64,000 bases of DNA from an uncultured Ruminococcus sp. (GCA_934474025.1 CAKSMF010000007.1:1-64000); one strand, 5' to 3'; counted from the first letter of the stretch, positions 6,808 to 15,483 are shown. Notes: generated from the letters alone by a model not told the origin. Numbers and translations are program-made.

Positions 6808-8088
6808 ATGAGTTATAAATTTGAAACAATTCAAGTACACGCTGGACAAGAAAATCCTGACCCCGCAACCGATGCAAGAGCTGTACCAATTTATGCAACA
6901 ACTTCTTATGTATTTAAAGATTCAGCACAGGCAGCAGGACGTTTTGCTCTTACAGAGGGAGGAAACATTTATACACGTCTTATGAATCCTACTTCAGATG
7001 TTTTTGAAAAAAGAATCGCTGCTCTTGAAAATGGTGCTGCTGCACTTGCTACAGCTTCTGGTTCTGCTGCAATAACATATGCTGTACAGAATATTGCTGT
7101 ATCAGGTGACCATATAGTTTCATCAACTAATCTTTATGGCGGTACATATAATCTTTTTGCTAATACTTTTGTTGAACAGGGTATAACAACAACTTTTGTA
7201 AACCCGTCCGAACCAGAAAATTTTGAAAAGGCTATTCGTCCTAATACTAAATTAATTTATGCTGAGACTTTAGGTAATCCTAATTCTGATATTATAGATA
7301 TTGAAGCAATTGCAGAAATTGCACATAAACATGGTATCCCGTTAATAGTGGATAATACTTTTGCTACTCCTTATCTTCTCAGACCTATTGAACATGGTGC
7401 TGATATTGTTGTACATTCTGCTACAAAGTTTATCGGCGGTCATGGTACAGTAATGGGCGGTGTTATAGTAGATGGCGGTCATTTTGATTGGGCTCAGAAT
7501 GATAAATTCCCAGGGCTCTCAAAGCCTAATCCGTCATATCATGGTGTAGTGTTTACAGAAGCTTGCGGTAACATTGCTTATGTTATGAAAATTCGTACAA
7601 CCCTTATGCGTGATATGGGTGCAACAATTTCTCCGTTCAATTCTTTCCTGCTCTTACAGGGATTGGAAACTCTTTCACTTCGTCTTGAACGTCACGTTGA
7701 AAACGCTTTAAAAGTTGTTGATTTCCTTAAAAATCACCCTCAGGTAGAAAAAGTAAATCACCCGTCACTTGAAACCGGCAAGGCTAAAGAATTATATGAC
7801 AGATACTTCCCGAATGGTTCAGCATCAATATTTACATTTGAAATAAAAGGCAATGCAGATACAGCTAAAAAGTTTACTGAAAGTCTTGAATTATTCTCAT
7901 TGCTCGCAAATGTTGCAGATGTTAAATCACTTGTAATTCACCCTGCATCAACTACACATTCTCAGATGAATGAAGAAGAACTTCTTTCTGCTGGTATCAA
8001 ACCTAATACAATTCGTTTGTCAATAGGTACTGAACACATTGATGACATTATAGCTGACCTCGAAAAAGGTTTCAATGCTGTAAAATAA
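6808..8088 (+). CDS. metY: O-acetylhomoserine aminocarboxypropyltransferase (sulfhydrylase)
   Basis: A PLP enzyme that makes homocysteine (or cysteine) from O-acetylhomoserine (or O-acetylserine) and sulfide. The 426 residues belong to the Cys/Met metabolism PLP family in the long MetY form. PLP-binding Lys207 lies in SATKFIGGHG, and the N-terminal FETIQVHAGQE is typical. I start at 6808 because AAAGG at 6793-6797 abuts the in-frame ATGs at 6799 and 6802 but is ten bases from 6808. Monocistronic, with a terminator at 8110-8143 and a candidate operator upstream. Confidence 0.93.
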   Translation: MSYKFETIQVHAGQENPDPATDARAVPIYATTSYVFKDSAQAAGRFALTEGGNIYTRLMNPTSDVFEKRIAALENGAAALATASGSAAITYAVQNIAVSGDHIVSSTNLYGGTYNLFANTFVEQGITTTFVNPSEPENFEKAIRPNTKLIYAETLGNPNSDIIDIEAIAEIAHKHGIPLIVDNTFATPYLLRPIEHGADIVVHSATKFIGGHGTVMGGVIVDGGHFDWAQNDKFPGLSKPNPSYHGVVFTEACGNIAYVMKIRTTLMRDMGATISPFNSFLLLQGLETLSLRLERHVENALKVVDFLKNHPQVEKVNHPSLETGKAKELYDRYFPNGSASIFTFEIKGNADTAKKFTESLELFSLLANVADVKSLVIHPASTTHSQMNEEELLSAGIKPNTIRLSIGTEHIDDIIADLEKGFNAVK

Positions 8089-8109
8089 TACTCCAAAATA
8101 ATCTGATAA

Positions 8110-8143
8110 AATACGGATATTATAATATCCGTATTTTATTTTT
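8110..8143 (+). terminator. Terminator after metY
   Basis: A perfect 26-base palindrome (8110-8135; arms AATACGGATAT/ATATCCGTATT) is followed by TTATTTTT. Confidence 0.85.
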
Positions 8144-8152
8144 GAATAGGTC

Positions 8153-8181
8153 TTGACGTTTTGTGAAATTTGTGATATTAT
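8153..8181 (+). promoter_or_regulatory. Promoter of DEAD-box helicase gene
   Basis: TTGACG (8153-8158), 17 bases, TATTAT (8176-8181), about 35 bases before the start codon. Confidence 0.65.
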
Positions 8182-8216
8182 AATATAATACTGGTTTTTA
8201 AATGAAAGGAAATACA

Positions 8217-9941
8217 ATGCATTTTAACGAATTGAACTTATCTCAGGAACTTATTCAGGCTGTTGATGAACTTGGCTTTACAAATATGACCGAAATTCAA
8301 CAGCAAAGTATTCCTATGCTTCTAGAGGGAAAGGACGTTATAGGACGTTCAAATACTGGTACGGGCAAAACCGCTGCTTTTGGAATACCCGCTGTCGAAA
8401 GCATTACAGAAGCTAACAAAAATAATGTAAATGTTCTTATTCTTTGCCCTACCCGTGAACTTGCTATGCAGGCTCATGAGGAAATACGCAAGTTTGCAAA
8501 GTATAAGAAAATTGTAAAAGCTGTATCCGTTTATGGCGGTGCAAGCATGGAAAAACAAATTCACGAGCTTAAACGTGGTGCTAATATTGTAATAGGTACT
8601 CCGGGACGTGTTATGGACCACATCAGACGCAGAACACTTAAATTGAATAATCTTCGCTGTATAATTCTTGATGAAGCAGACGAAATGCTTAATATGGGTT
8701 TCCGTGAAGATATTGAATCTATATTATCAGATGTTCCGGAAGAAAGACAAACTGTTTTATTTTCGGCAACTATGCCACCGGCAATTCTTGCTATAACCGA
8801 AAAATACCAGAAAAATCCCGTACACATTAAAATAAAATCTGCTCAGAAAACTGTTGAATTAATCGAACAATTTTATTTTGAGGTCGCTATGGGCAGAAAA
8901 ACTGATGCTTTAAAACTTTTATTGTCGGCGTATTCTCCAGCGTCTGCAATGGTTTTCTGCAATACAAAGAAAATGGTTGATGACCTCACTGAAGAACTTA
9001 TAAAATCAGGGTTCAGAGCTTCTGGAATACACGGCGATATGAAACAATCACAGCGTACTCAGGTTATGAACGGTTTCAAGAATAAGTCAACTGAAATTCT
9101 TGTTGCTACTGATGTGGCTGCCCGTGGTATAGATGTAAGCGGAGTTGATGCGGTTTTCAATTATGACTTACCGCAGGACAATGAATATTATATTCACCGT
9201 ATAGGTCGTACAGGACGTGCCGGAAGAACCGGTACAGCGTATACTCTTATAAGTGGCAGAAAACAATTCTATGAACTTCGTGAAATTGAAAGATATACAA
9301 AAGCTACTATACAAGAAAAAAGTTTACCTCAGAAATCTGAAATTGTTGCTATGAAAAAAGATAATATAGTTAATGAAATTTCAGAAATCAATAATGTTTC
9401 ACATGAAGCTTACAACATTCTTGACAAGCTCGCTGAAATGGGTATTGATTACCGTGAAACAGCAGCAAGAATTATTTCCGAAAGACTTAATTCTGAAATT
9501 GATTCCTTACCGGAATTTGAATATTCCAGACCTATTAAAAAAGGAAAAAAAGTTACACAAACAGTTAAAGTTGATATAAACATAGGTAGAAATAAAAGAA
9601 TTGCTCCTAACTTTATATTAGGAGCTTTAGTGGACGCAACAGGAATGTCCGGACGTGATTTCGGAAAAATTGATATATTCGATACTCATACAACCGTTGA
9701 AATTCCGGAAGACGAAAAAGAATATATCCTTGAAAGCACCAATCCTATGAAAATTAATGGAAATAAAGTTGAGGTTAAACTTTATACCGGAGCAGTAAAG
9801 GAATTCCGCAATAAGCGTCCCGATAACAAGGGAAAACCAAAGTTTGACAGAAAAACACGTGCTTACGGAAACAGAAAAAAATCCGATATTTACAGTGATT
9901 ACATACCTAATCGCAAAAAACGTGTTAAGAATAAACATTAA
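8217..9941 (+). CDS. DEAD-box ATP-dependent RNA helicase with DbpA-type RNA-binding domain
   Basis: Unwinds RNA in ribosome assembly or mRNA turnover. Motifs in order: the Q motif at the N terminus, Walker A SNTGTGKT (about residue 45), PTRELA, DEADEMLNMGF (about 155), SAT, and the helicase C motifs ending in HRIGRTGRAGR (about 330). The C-terminal 100 residues contain a DbpA RNA-binding domain (NFILGALVDATGMSGRDFGKI) and a basic tail, as in CshA/DeaD/DbpA relatives. The ATG at 8217 is six bases after AAAGGA; an in-frame ATG at 8202 lies before that site. 574 residues. It may be co-transcribed with the tiny membrane gene that follows. Confidence 0.92.
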   Translation: MHFNELNLSQELIQAVDELGFTNMTEIQQQSIPMLLEGKDVIGRSNTGTGKTAAFGIPAVESITEANKNNVNVLILCPTRELAMQAHEEIRKFAKYKKIVKAVSVYGGASMEKQIHELKRGANIVIGTPGRVMDHIRRRTLKLNNLRCIILDEADEMLNMGFREDIESILSDVPEERQTVLFSATMPPAILAITEKYQKNPVHIKIKSAQKTVELIEQFYFEVAMGRKTDALKLLLSAYSPASAMVFCNTKKMVDDLTEELIKSGFRASGIHGDMKQSQRTQVMNGFKNKSTEILVATDVAARGIDVSGVDAVFNYDLPQDNEYYIHRIGRTGRAGRTGTAYTLISGRKQFYELREIERYTKATIQEKSLPQKSEIVAMKKDNIVNEISEINNVSHEAYNILDKLAEMGIDYRETAARIISERLNSEIDSLPEFEYSRPIKKGKKVTQTVKVDINIGRNKRIAPNFILGALVDATGMSGRDFGKIDIFDTHTTVEIPEDEKEYILESTNPMKINGNKVEVKLYTGAVKEFRNKRPDNKGKPKFDRKTRAYGNRKKSDIYSDYIPNRKKRVKNKH

Positions 9942-9954
9942 GGGGTGATAAATT

Positions 9955-10056
9955 TTGAGCCGTAATAATCGTGAAAAAACAAATGCTAAAAGAATAGCTG
10001 TTCTTATAGTTGCAATTCTTATGATACTCGGTGCAATAATATTACCATTCCTATAA
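9955..10056 (+). CDS. 33-aa single-span membrane protein (DUF4044-like)
   Basis: A very short gene: TTG start seven bases after a strong AAGGGGTG site, 33 codons, TAA stop. It has a basic N-terminus (SRNNREKTNAKR) followed by one membrane helix (about 14-33) ending in LGAIILPFL. The size and layout resemble the tiny DUF4044-type membrane proteins of Firmicutes, but I am not certain of the family. It lies 13 bases after the helicase gene and just before a clean terminator, so it is probably the last cistron of that transcript. Function unknown. Confidence 0.6.
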   Translation: MSRNNREKTNAKRIAVLIVAILMILGAIILPFL

Positions 10057-10062
10057 TAAAAG

Positions 10063-10087
10063 TGCAGTCTGCGGACTGCATTTTTTT
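10063..10087 (+). terminator. Terminator after 33-aa gene
   Basis: TGCAGTC-TGCG-GACTGCA hairpin followed directly by seven T. Confidence 0.9.
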
Positions 10088-10103
10088 GTTATCGATGCAC
10101 GAT

Positions 10104-10137
10104 TACGACATATTTCGCAATCTGACCGTATTATAAT
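10104..10137 (+). promoter_or_regulatory. spoIIGA promoter with candidate Spo0A boxes
   Basis: TATAAT is at 10132-10137 with no normally spaced -35. Instead TACGACA (10104-10110) and TTCGCAA (10114-10120), ten bases apart and in the same orientation, resemble the 0A box TTCGACA. This matches the known spoIIG promoter plan, where Spo0A~P binds tandem boxes near a badly spaced -35. Confidence 0.5.
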
Positions 10138-10175
10138 ATATAAAGACAAGATTGCAGAATTATGGGAGGTGTGTT

Positions 10176-10985
10176 GTGCAGACTATTTATATTGATGTTC
10201 TGATAGTTCTTAATATTTATATAAACTATTTTTTACTTCGTATTACGGCAAGACTTACCCATTCACCGCTTACTACCGGAAAATGCATTATTTCTGCCGT
10301 TTATGGAAGTCTTTATTCATTATTGATACTTGTTCCGCATATTAATACATTTTTGAATATATTAATCAAGATTTTTGCAGTTGGAACAATTGTGATAATG
10401 GCATTCGGATTTCAAGGGAAAAAAAGGTTTATAATAAATACATTATCTTTTCTTTCTGCAAACTTTATACTTGCAGGTACAATATATGCAGTTTATTCTT
10501 GGTTTGAACCTGAATTCATGCATTTCAACAATTCTTATTTCTATATAGACTTTTCACTTCTGCTACTTGTCATAACAACTGCATTAATGTATCTTGCGGT
10601 ATATATTGCAGAAAACTTTTTTGACCGCACTTCAAATGACACTGAATGTTACAGTATTCTGATAAAGTACAATAATAAAGTTATATCACTTGACGGATTA
10701 TCAGATACAGGAAATTTATTAACAGACTTTTTTTCCGGTTCGCCGGTAATAGTTTGTGACAGAAATAAATTTAGTGACATTATGAATTGTAACGGTCACC
10801 CAAAAGGATTCCGAATACTTCCGTGTTCTACGATTTCGGACAGCGGATTTATTGAAATATTCAGACCTGATGAAATCCTTATTAAAAATAATATCAGCGG
10901 TGAAAGAAAAAAAGTAGATGCTGTTGTAGGTCTGGGGGAAAATTCCGGAAATGCTATTTTTAATCCTAAGCTTTTAAAAAGATAA
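10176..10985 (+). CDS. spoIIGA: Sigma-E processing peptidase SpoIIGA
   Basis: The membrane aspartic protease that cleaves pro-sigma-E in the mother cell during sporulation. About five hydrophobic segments fill residues 1-150; the C-terminal domain carries Asp177 in SDTGNLL, the catalytic DTGN motif of SpoIIGA. The protein is 269 residues, somewhat shorter than the B. subtilis protein, but ends in the expected region (AVVGLGENSGNAIFNPKLL). The GTG at 10176 is six bases after GGGAGG. It sits directly before sigE, as in all spore formers. Confidence 0.92.
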   Translation: MQTIYIDVLIVLNIYINYFLLRITARLTHSPLTTGKCIISAVYGSLYSLLILVPHINTFLNILIKIFAVGTIVIMAFGFQGKKRFIINTLSFLSANFILAGTIYAVYSWFEPEFMHFNNSYFYIDFSLLLLVITTALMYLAVYIAENFFDRTSNDTECYSILIKYNNKVISLDGLSDTGNLLTDFFSGSPVIVCDRNKFSDIMNCNGHPKGFRILPCSTISDSGFIEIFRPDEILIKNNISGERKKVDAVVGLGENSGNAIFNPKLLKR

Positions 10986-11006
10986 TACACAGAACAGGAG
11001 ATAATT

Positions 11007-11705
11007 ATGAATATTCTGAAAATGATTCTTGAAAAGTTCAAGGTGATACTTAACAGTGACGTTTTTTATATAAACGGTTCTGATACATTGCCACCACCTC
11101 TTTCAAAACAGGAAGAAAAAGAAGTCTTTGAAGGTTTACTGAAAAATGACCCTTCAGCACGTGACAGACTTATTGTACATAATTTAAGACTTGTTGTATA
11201 CATCGCTAAAAAATTTGAATCGACGGGAATAGGTCTTGAAGATTTGGTATCAATAGGAACTATCGGTTTAATTAAGGCGGTAAATACTTTTTGTCCGACT
11301 AAAAATATAAAGCTTGCAACTTACGCATCAAGGTGCATAGAAAATGAAATACTTATGTTTATGCGTAAATCTTCACAATACAGGAACGATTTATCCATTG
11401 ACGAACCTCTTAATATAGATTATGACGGAAATGAATTATTATTATCCGATGTTCTCGGCACAGAAGATGACGTTGTAAACAAAGGCATTGAAACAGAAGC
11501 AGAGCGTGAAGTATTAAGAAATGCCGTCGCAGAACTCGGAGACCGTGAACGTGAAATAATGGAAATGCGTTTCGGACTGATAGACGGAAAGGAAAAAACT
11601 CAGAAAGAAGTTGCTGAGCAAATAGGAATTTCACAGTCATATATATCACGTCTGGAAAAAAAGATTATACATAAACTTCGTGTCAAACTTGAAAGCATAA
11701 CATAA
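11007..11705 (+). CDS. sigE: Sporulation sigma factor SigE (pro-sigma-E)
   Basis: The mother-cell sigma factor of early sporulation. 232 residues: an N-terminal hydrophobic pro-sequence (about 1-24, ending VFYINGS, matching the SpoIIGA cleavage region), then PPPLSKQEE, region 2 (SIGTIGLIKAVNTF, ASRCIENEI), EPLNIDYDGNELLLSDVLGT, and region 4 with an HTH (KTQKEVAEQIGISQSYISRL). It lies 21 bases after spoIIGA and is followed by a terminator. Confidence 0.97.
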   Translation: MNILKMILEKFKVILNSDVFYINGSDTLPPPLSKQEEKEVFEGLLKNDPSARDRLIVHNLRLVVYIAKKFESTGIGLEDLVSIGTIGLIKAVNTFCPTKNIKLATYASRCIENEILMFMRKSSQYRNDLSIDEPLNIDYDGNELLLSDVLGTEDDVVNKGIETEAEREVLRNAVAELGDREREIMEMRFGLIDGKEKTQKEVAEQIGISQSYISRLEKKIIHKLRVKLESIT

Positions 11706-11723
11706 ACCATATAATATAAAAAA

Positions 11724-11757
11724 TCTTCCGTTTTTGTATAGAACGGAAGACTTTTTA
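11724..11757 (+). terminator. Terminator after sigE
   Basis: TCTTCCGTT and AACGGAAGA form a perfect 9-bp stem with a 9-base loop, then CTTTTT. Confidence 0.85.
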
Positions 11758-11853
11758 TTTGGATTTTAAAAATAGGGAAGTATTTACTGATTTATTGTTT
11801 CAATCCGTAATTGATAATTTTATGTAGACGGACGAGTCAATGTATGTGTATGA

Positions 11854-13242
11854 TTAAAGAGGTAACTGGTCGGCTGTTATTATATTTGCTACAACCTGTT
11901 GAATTACAAGAGCATCAGCACTTGTGATTCCGTCGCCATGGTTTGCAACATCAGCATTATAAGCACCAACATCAGAAAGCTTATATTCATCGCCATTTGC
12001 AAGAGCCTGCATAATTAATACAGCATCAGCAATATTTAAAACGCCGTCATTTGTAGCATCTCCCCATACGGTTGATTCTTTAGAGGAGGTAACTGTTGCA
12101 GTAGTGGTTGTAGTTGTTGAAACAGTGGTGGTAGTAGTATTTGTTATTGTAGGTTTGGTAGTTGTAGTTCCTGATAAATCACTGCCTTCCCATACAGCCT
12201 CAAGAGTGATACCTTTTCCGGCAATTGCACCTTTAATCATATATTGGCTTCCGACAGGATAAATTGTTCCGTCTTCGTCTTTCCAAGCAATAATATTTTT
12301 ACCGTTCTGAGTGATTGTACCATTAGGAGTGGTTATTTCGGTATCTGTAAAGCCTTTTACTTTAATGTTGTTTTGAGAATTACTATCCTGTTTGAAAATT
12401 ACTGTATATTCCTTTGCTTCCCAAACAGCTGTAAATGTAACATCATGGCTTGGCATTACATAATTAGGATAACTTGTAGCATAAACCTGATTGTCATCAT
12501 CACAGAGCCAACCTACAATTTTAAAGCCATTTCTTGAAAAACGGTTTGCAGCCTGTAATCCTGTAGGAATAGTTTCCGGTTGACTGTATTCCATAAATGA
12601 TGCACCTGTAACACGGTCAACATCACCGACTGTATAAGTAATTTTATAACGTTTTTTCCAGTCAGGAGTTAATGTAACATCATGTTCGGGCATAATGAAT
12701 TTTTCCTGACCTTTAAATTCAAATCCGTCATATTCCCAGCCAAGCTGTACAAAATCGCCATATGTATACGACATCAGCGAAACCTGAACAATCTGTCCGG
12801 CAAAAAGTTCATTATCGGGAAGTTCTTTTGAAGTATCAATGATTTCACCATTCTGTTCAACTTCATACTTTAAAGTATATTTGACTTCTTGGTTTTTAAC
12901 ACCCCATATAGGAGTAAGAGTAACATCATTGCCATCTGGTGAACGGAAAGTATCTCCGTAAGTGTATGCATGAATACCATCATATGTCCAACCAGAAAAG
13001 AAATATCCCTCACGTGTAGGAAATGCTGAAGGAATAGTTATTGCAGAAGTTGAAGAAATTGTTATAGGTTGAAGCAAGTCCTTGTAATCGTCAGTGACTT
13101 CTACACCGTCGCCGGAATAGTCAAAAGTAATAGTTATATCTTCAACTGCCACATCATCAGCTGATACAGGAATTGCAGTATTACATAATGCAAGAACACA
13201 TACAGAAGTCACAGCAGTTAATTTATTTAGTAATTTTTTCAT
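11854..13242 (-). CDS. Secreted InlB-repeat protein with C-terminal dockerin
   Basis: A 462-residue exported protein. Residues 1-28 are a signal peptide (ending PVSADD). Residues about 35-355 contain four or five Listeria/Bacteroides-type (InlB B) beta repeats, seen as recurring GYxFxGWxYDG and PxHDVTLTPxW patterns. A Thr/Ser linker (about 358-390) leads to a type-I dockerin (392-462) with two calcium loops (GDATNDGVLNIADAVLIMQ; YNADVANHGDGITSADALV). It would be docked onto a cohesin scaffold on the cell surface. There is no catalytic domain, so a binding or structural role is inferred. An AGGAGG site precedes the ATG. Confidence 0.85.
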   Translation of the reverse strand: MKKLLNKLTAVTSVCVLALCNTAIPVSADDVAVEDITITFDYSGDGVEVTDDYKDLLQPITISSTSAITIPSAFPTREGYFFSGWTYDGIHAYTYGDTFRSPDGNDVTLTPIWGVKNQEVKYTLKYEVEQNGEIIDTSKELPDNELFAGQIVQVSLMSYTYGDFVQLGWEYDGFEFKGQEKFIMPEHDVTLTPDWKKRYKITYTVGDVDRVTGASFMEYSQPETIPTGLQAANRFSRNGFKIVGWLCDDDNQVYATSYPNYVMPSHDVTFTAVWEAKEYTVIFKQDSNSQNNIKVKGFTDTEITTPNGTITQNGKNIIAWKDEDGTIYPVGSQYMIKGAIAGKGITLEAVWEGSDLSGTTTTKPTITNTTTTTVSTTTTTTATVTSSKESTVWGDATNDGVLNIADAVLIMQALANGDEYKLSDVGAYNADVANHGDGITSADALVIQQVVANIITADQLPL

Positions 13243-13279
13243 AGTTCCTCCTTGTTTTTAGTTTGTTATGATTTTTAAT

Positions 13280-13456
13280 TTATTTGAAACGATTGTGTTC
13301 CGAACTGTATTTATACCCTATAGAAGAAAGTTTGTTTTCAAGTGCTTCTGGGTCAATATCCAGACTTTTGCAGAGTTCTTCAAGCGAATTGTAATTATCT
13401 CTTAGCATTGTATTAATATAGCTAAGAAGTATTGCGGGGTCATTTGGAATATTCAT
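13280..13456 (-). CDS. DUF4250 family protein, 58 aa
   Basis: A 58-residue protein beginning MNIPNDPAILLSYINTMLRD, with SLEELCKSLDIDPEALENKL and a C-terminal YKYSSEHNRF. This is the full pattern of DUF4250, a small helical family common in Clostridia with no known function. GGAG lies nine bases before the ATG, and a good promoter is at 13493-13521. It is 37 bases upstream of the dockerin gene on the same strand, and no terminator lies between them, so co-transcription is possible. Confidence 0.8.
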   Translation of the reverse strand: MNIPNDPAILLSYINTMLRDNYNSLEELCKSLDIDPEALENKLSSIGYKYSSEHNRFK

Positions 13457-13492
13457 AAAAAAATCTCCTGTTCATAAATAGTTTCTAAAATA

Positions 13493-13521
13493 ACTATACA
13501 ATAATTAACAGCTTTTGTCAA
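13493..13521 (-). promoter_or_regulatory. Promoter of DUF4250 gene
   Basis: Minus-strand TTGACA (13516-13521), 17 bases, TATAGT (13493-13498). Nothing else is seen in 13522-13710, which is AT-rich intergenic sequence. Confidence 0.7.
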
Positions 13522-13715
13522 TAATTCGATTGAAATATTATTTGTGAACTTTTTGTTAATTTGTATATCATTTATTTTTTCTGAAGATTCTCTGTATTTA
13601 TCAAAGTTTTTCTGATAGGATTGTTTTTATTTTTGTTGCAATTTCTAAGCATTTTACTATAATTTTCTTAATTATTTTCCATAATTAATCACATACTTTC
13701 AATCTTTTGAATATA

Positions 13716-14210
13716 CTATCTAAGAGGGGCAACGTTTGCGATGTTCATATCAACACCGTAAAGCGATATATCTATATTTCCGAAAGATGGAGCTTTTCCG
13801 TCTCGTGGACATGAGGCACTTCCCGGATTCATGATATAAAAACCGTCTTCAAATTTCATAAAACGTTCATGTGTATGACCATACAGAATTATATTGCAAC
13901 CATATTCCTTGGCAGCTTTTTTTACCCCTTCCAAAGAACTTTTTACACCGTAAGTATGACCATGTGTTGCAAAAATTTTACAATAAGCTGCGGGCAGTAC
14001 AAATTGTTCATGACTGAGACTGTTATAATCGCAGTTTCCGGCAACGTGTATTATTTTGCGTTCAAAAGCTGGATTGTAAGTTATAAAACTGTCAAGTTCT
14101 CTTTCACCGTCGCCGAGGTGTATGAACCAGTCAGCGTCAGAATTACGCAGAAAGACAGTTTCAAGAGCATCATAATTTCCGTGAGTGTCTGAAATAACTA
14201 TTATTCGCAT
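13716..14210 (-). CDS. YfcE/MJ0936-family metallophosphodiesterase
   Basis: A small calcineurin-like phosphodiesterase of 164 residues. The two-metal site motifs are all present: SDTHGN (7-12), LGDGERE, AGNCDY, ATHGHTYG and YGHTHE. The family hydrolyses phosphodiesters in vitro; physiological substrates are mostly unknown. A GGGGGT ribosome binding site precedes the ATG. It is transcribed toward the DUF4250 promoter and appears monocistronic. Confidence 0.9.
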   Translation of the reverse strand: MRIIVISDTHGNYDALETVFLRNSDADWFIHLGDGERELDSFITYNPAFERKIIHVAGNCDYNSLSHEQFVLPAAYCKIFATHGHTYGVKSSLEGVKKAAKEYGCNIILYGHTHERFMKFEDGFYIMNPGSASCPRDGKAPSFGNIDISLYGVDMNIANVAPLR

Positions 14211-14303
14211 ATATTTAAAAACCCCCTTGATGTGTGTTGTTAATACATTATAACATGAAAAATTCAGAATTGCAAGTAAAAATATGAATTTATGGAGGTA
14301 ATT

Positions 14304-14552
14304 ATGAATACAAATAATATTGACCCTAACAAACTCAACGGTTTACTTAATGCAATCAGCAAGAAAATAGGTGTTACACCAGATAAATTGAAAAAAGAAT
14401 TTGAATCCGGAAAATTTGACAGTGCTATTTCGGCTATGAACAAAAATGATGCTGCAAAATTTCAGCAAGCAGTAAATAATCCGAAACTTATCGAAAAAAT
14501 GATGAGTACTCCACAGGCACAGGCTCTCTATAAAAAACTTTCCGGAGAATAA
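14304..14552 (+). CDS. Hypothetical helical protein, 82 aa
   Basis: An 82-residue soluble protein (MNTNNIDPNKLNGLLNAISK...) with several short amphipathic helices and no membrane segment. The pattern LIEKMMSTPQAQALYKKLSG near the C terminus is characteristic but I cannot name a family. The ATG at 14304 is five bases after GGAGGT; an earlier in-frame ATG at 14292 overlaps that site. It is the first of four tightly spaced small genes (14304-15408) that end with a bofA-like gene, probably one operon. Confidence 0.65.
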   Translation: MNTNNIDPNKLNGLLNAISKKIGVTPDKLKKEFESGKFDSAISAMNKNDAAKFQQAVNNPKLIEKMMSTPQAQALYKKLSGE

Positions 14553-14573
14553 AACAAGGAGAGGGATTTTTTA

Positions 14574-14924
14574 GTGGACGATACAATGGAAAAAATCGGA
14601 AAGCTTCTTTCGGACGAGGAAAGCGTAAAACAGCTTTCTGAACTTGCACAACTACTTATGAATGACAATTCAAACGGAAATGTTCCGGAAGAAAAGAACT
14701 GCAATGACAATAATAATATGCCGGATATTACAAAAATAATGCAACTGACTGAACTTATGGGAACATTTTCTCAGAATGATAAAAATACAGAACTTCTTAT
14801 AGCTCTTAAACCTCATCTTAAAGAAGAACGTCAGCAGAAAGTTGACAAAGCTGTGAAAATTCTCAAACTGCTTTCCGTGTGGAATGTCGCACGGGAAAGC
14901 GGTTTGCTGAATGACATTATATAA
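14574..14924 (+). CDS. Hypothetical acidic protein, 116 aa
   Basis: A 116-residue protein rich in Asn, Asp, Leu and Lys, with a low-complexity Asn/Asp stretch around residues 25-48 and a helical C-terminal half containing two Leu-rich helices (TELMGTFSQ, VKILKLLSVWNVARESGL). I start it at the GTG at 14574, eleven bases after AGGAG. No family recognised. It is the second gene of the small-gene operon and, like its neighbours, lacks a signal peptide. Confidence 0.6.
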   Translation: MDDTMEKIGKLLSDEESVKQLSELAQLLMNDNSNGNVPEEKNCNDNNNMPDITKIMQLTELMGTFSQNDKNTELLIALKPHLKEERQQKVDKAVKILKLLSVWNVARESGLLNDII

Positions 14925-14942
14925 GGAAAAGGGGGAATTTTT

Positions 14943-15140
14943 ATGTCACTTTACAATAATGGCAGATTTGCTGATATACCGCCGTCAGATATTCCCCCTG
15001 AATCCCAGAATATTATTGAAAAACTTCTCGGCAATGATATGGATAGTGACAAGCTTTTAATACTTGCATTAATATTTTTGCTTATTAAAGAAGGTGCAGA
15101 TACTAAATTGATTCTTGCACTTGGATACATACTTTTGTGA
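14943..15140 (+). CDS. Hypothetical small protein, 65 aa
   Basis: 65 residues. The N-terminal half is Pro-rich (FADIPPSDIPPES); the second half has one or two short hydrophobic stretches (LLILALIFLLI, LILALGYILL) that could associate with the membrane. GGGGGA precedes the ATG. Third gene of the small-gene operon, 13 bases before the bofA-like gene. No family recognised. Confidence 0.55.
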   Translation: MSLYNNGRFADIPPSDIPPESQNIIEKLLGNDMDSDKLLILALIFLLIKEGADTKLILALGYILL

Positions 15141-15153
15141 AAGAAGGTTAAAA

Positions 15154-15408
15154 ATGCAGACGGATTTAATATTTTGGCTTATTTGCGGAGTTGTGGTTCT
15201 GATAATGCTTATTTATTACTCCAGACGTGACAAAAAAATATTGTCATTCATGTTCGGAGCTTTTACCGGAATTGTGGCTTTATTAATTATCAACAAGTAT
15301 GGAAGTGTTATAGGTGCAGATATTCCGCTTAATATATTCAATGTCAGCGGAAGTGCTGTACTGGGAGTGCCATTTGTTGCCGGACTTGTTGTTCTGAAAT
15401 ATTTATAA
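15154..15408 (+). CDS. bofA: BofA-like pro-sigma-K processing inhibitor
   Basis: An 84-residue membrane protein with an N-terminal helix, a basic patch (YSRRDKK), and two C-terminal hydrophobic stretches ending NVSGSAVLGVPFVAGLVVLKYL, which matches the conserved end of the BofA family. In Bacillus, BofA holds the SpoIVFB protease inactive until late sporulation. The ATG at 15154 follows AGAAGG. It is the last gene of the small-gene operon, fitting the sporulation genes elsewhere in the window. The assignment rests mainly on the C-terminal pattern. Confidence 0.7.
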   Translation: MQTDLIFWLICGVVVLIMLIYYSRRDKKILSFMFGAFTGIVALLIINKYGSVIGADIPLNIFNVSGSAVLGVPFVAGLVVLKYL

Positions 15409-15435
15409 AAAATTTACATTTTTTACAGAAAACAC

Positions 15436-15464
15436 TTGAAAATATCTAACAAATATGTTAAAAT
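15436..15464 (+). promoter_or_regulatory. Promoter of pdp
   Basis: TTGAAA (15436-15441), 17 bases, TAAAAT (15459-15464), 20 bases before the start codon. Confidence 0.65.
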
Positions 15465-15483
15465 ATATACAGGAGGTGATTTT

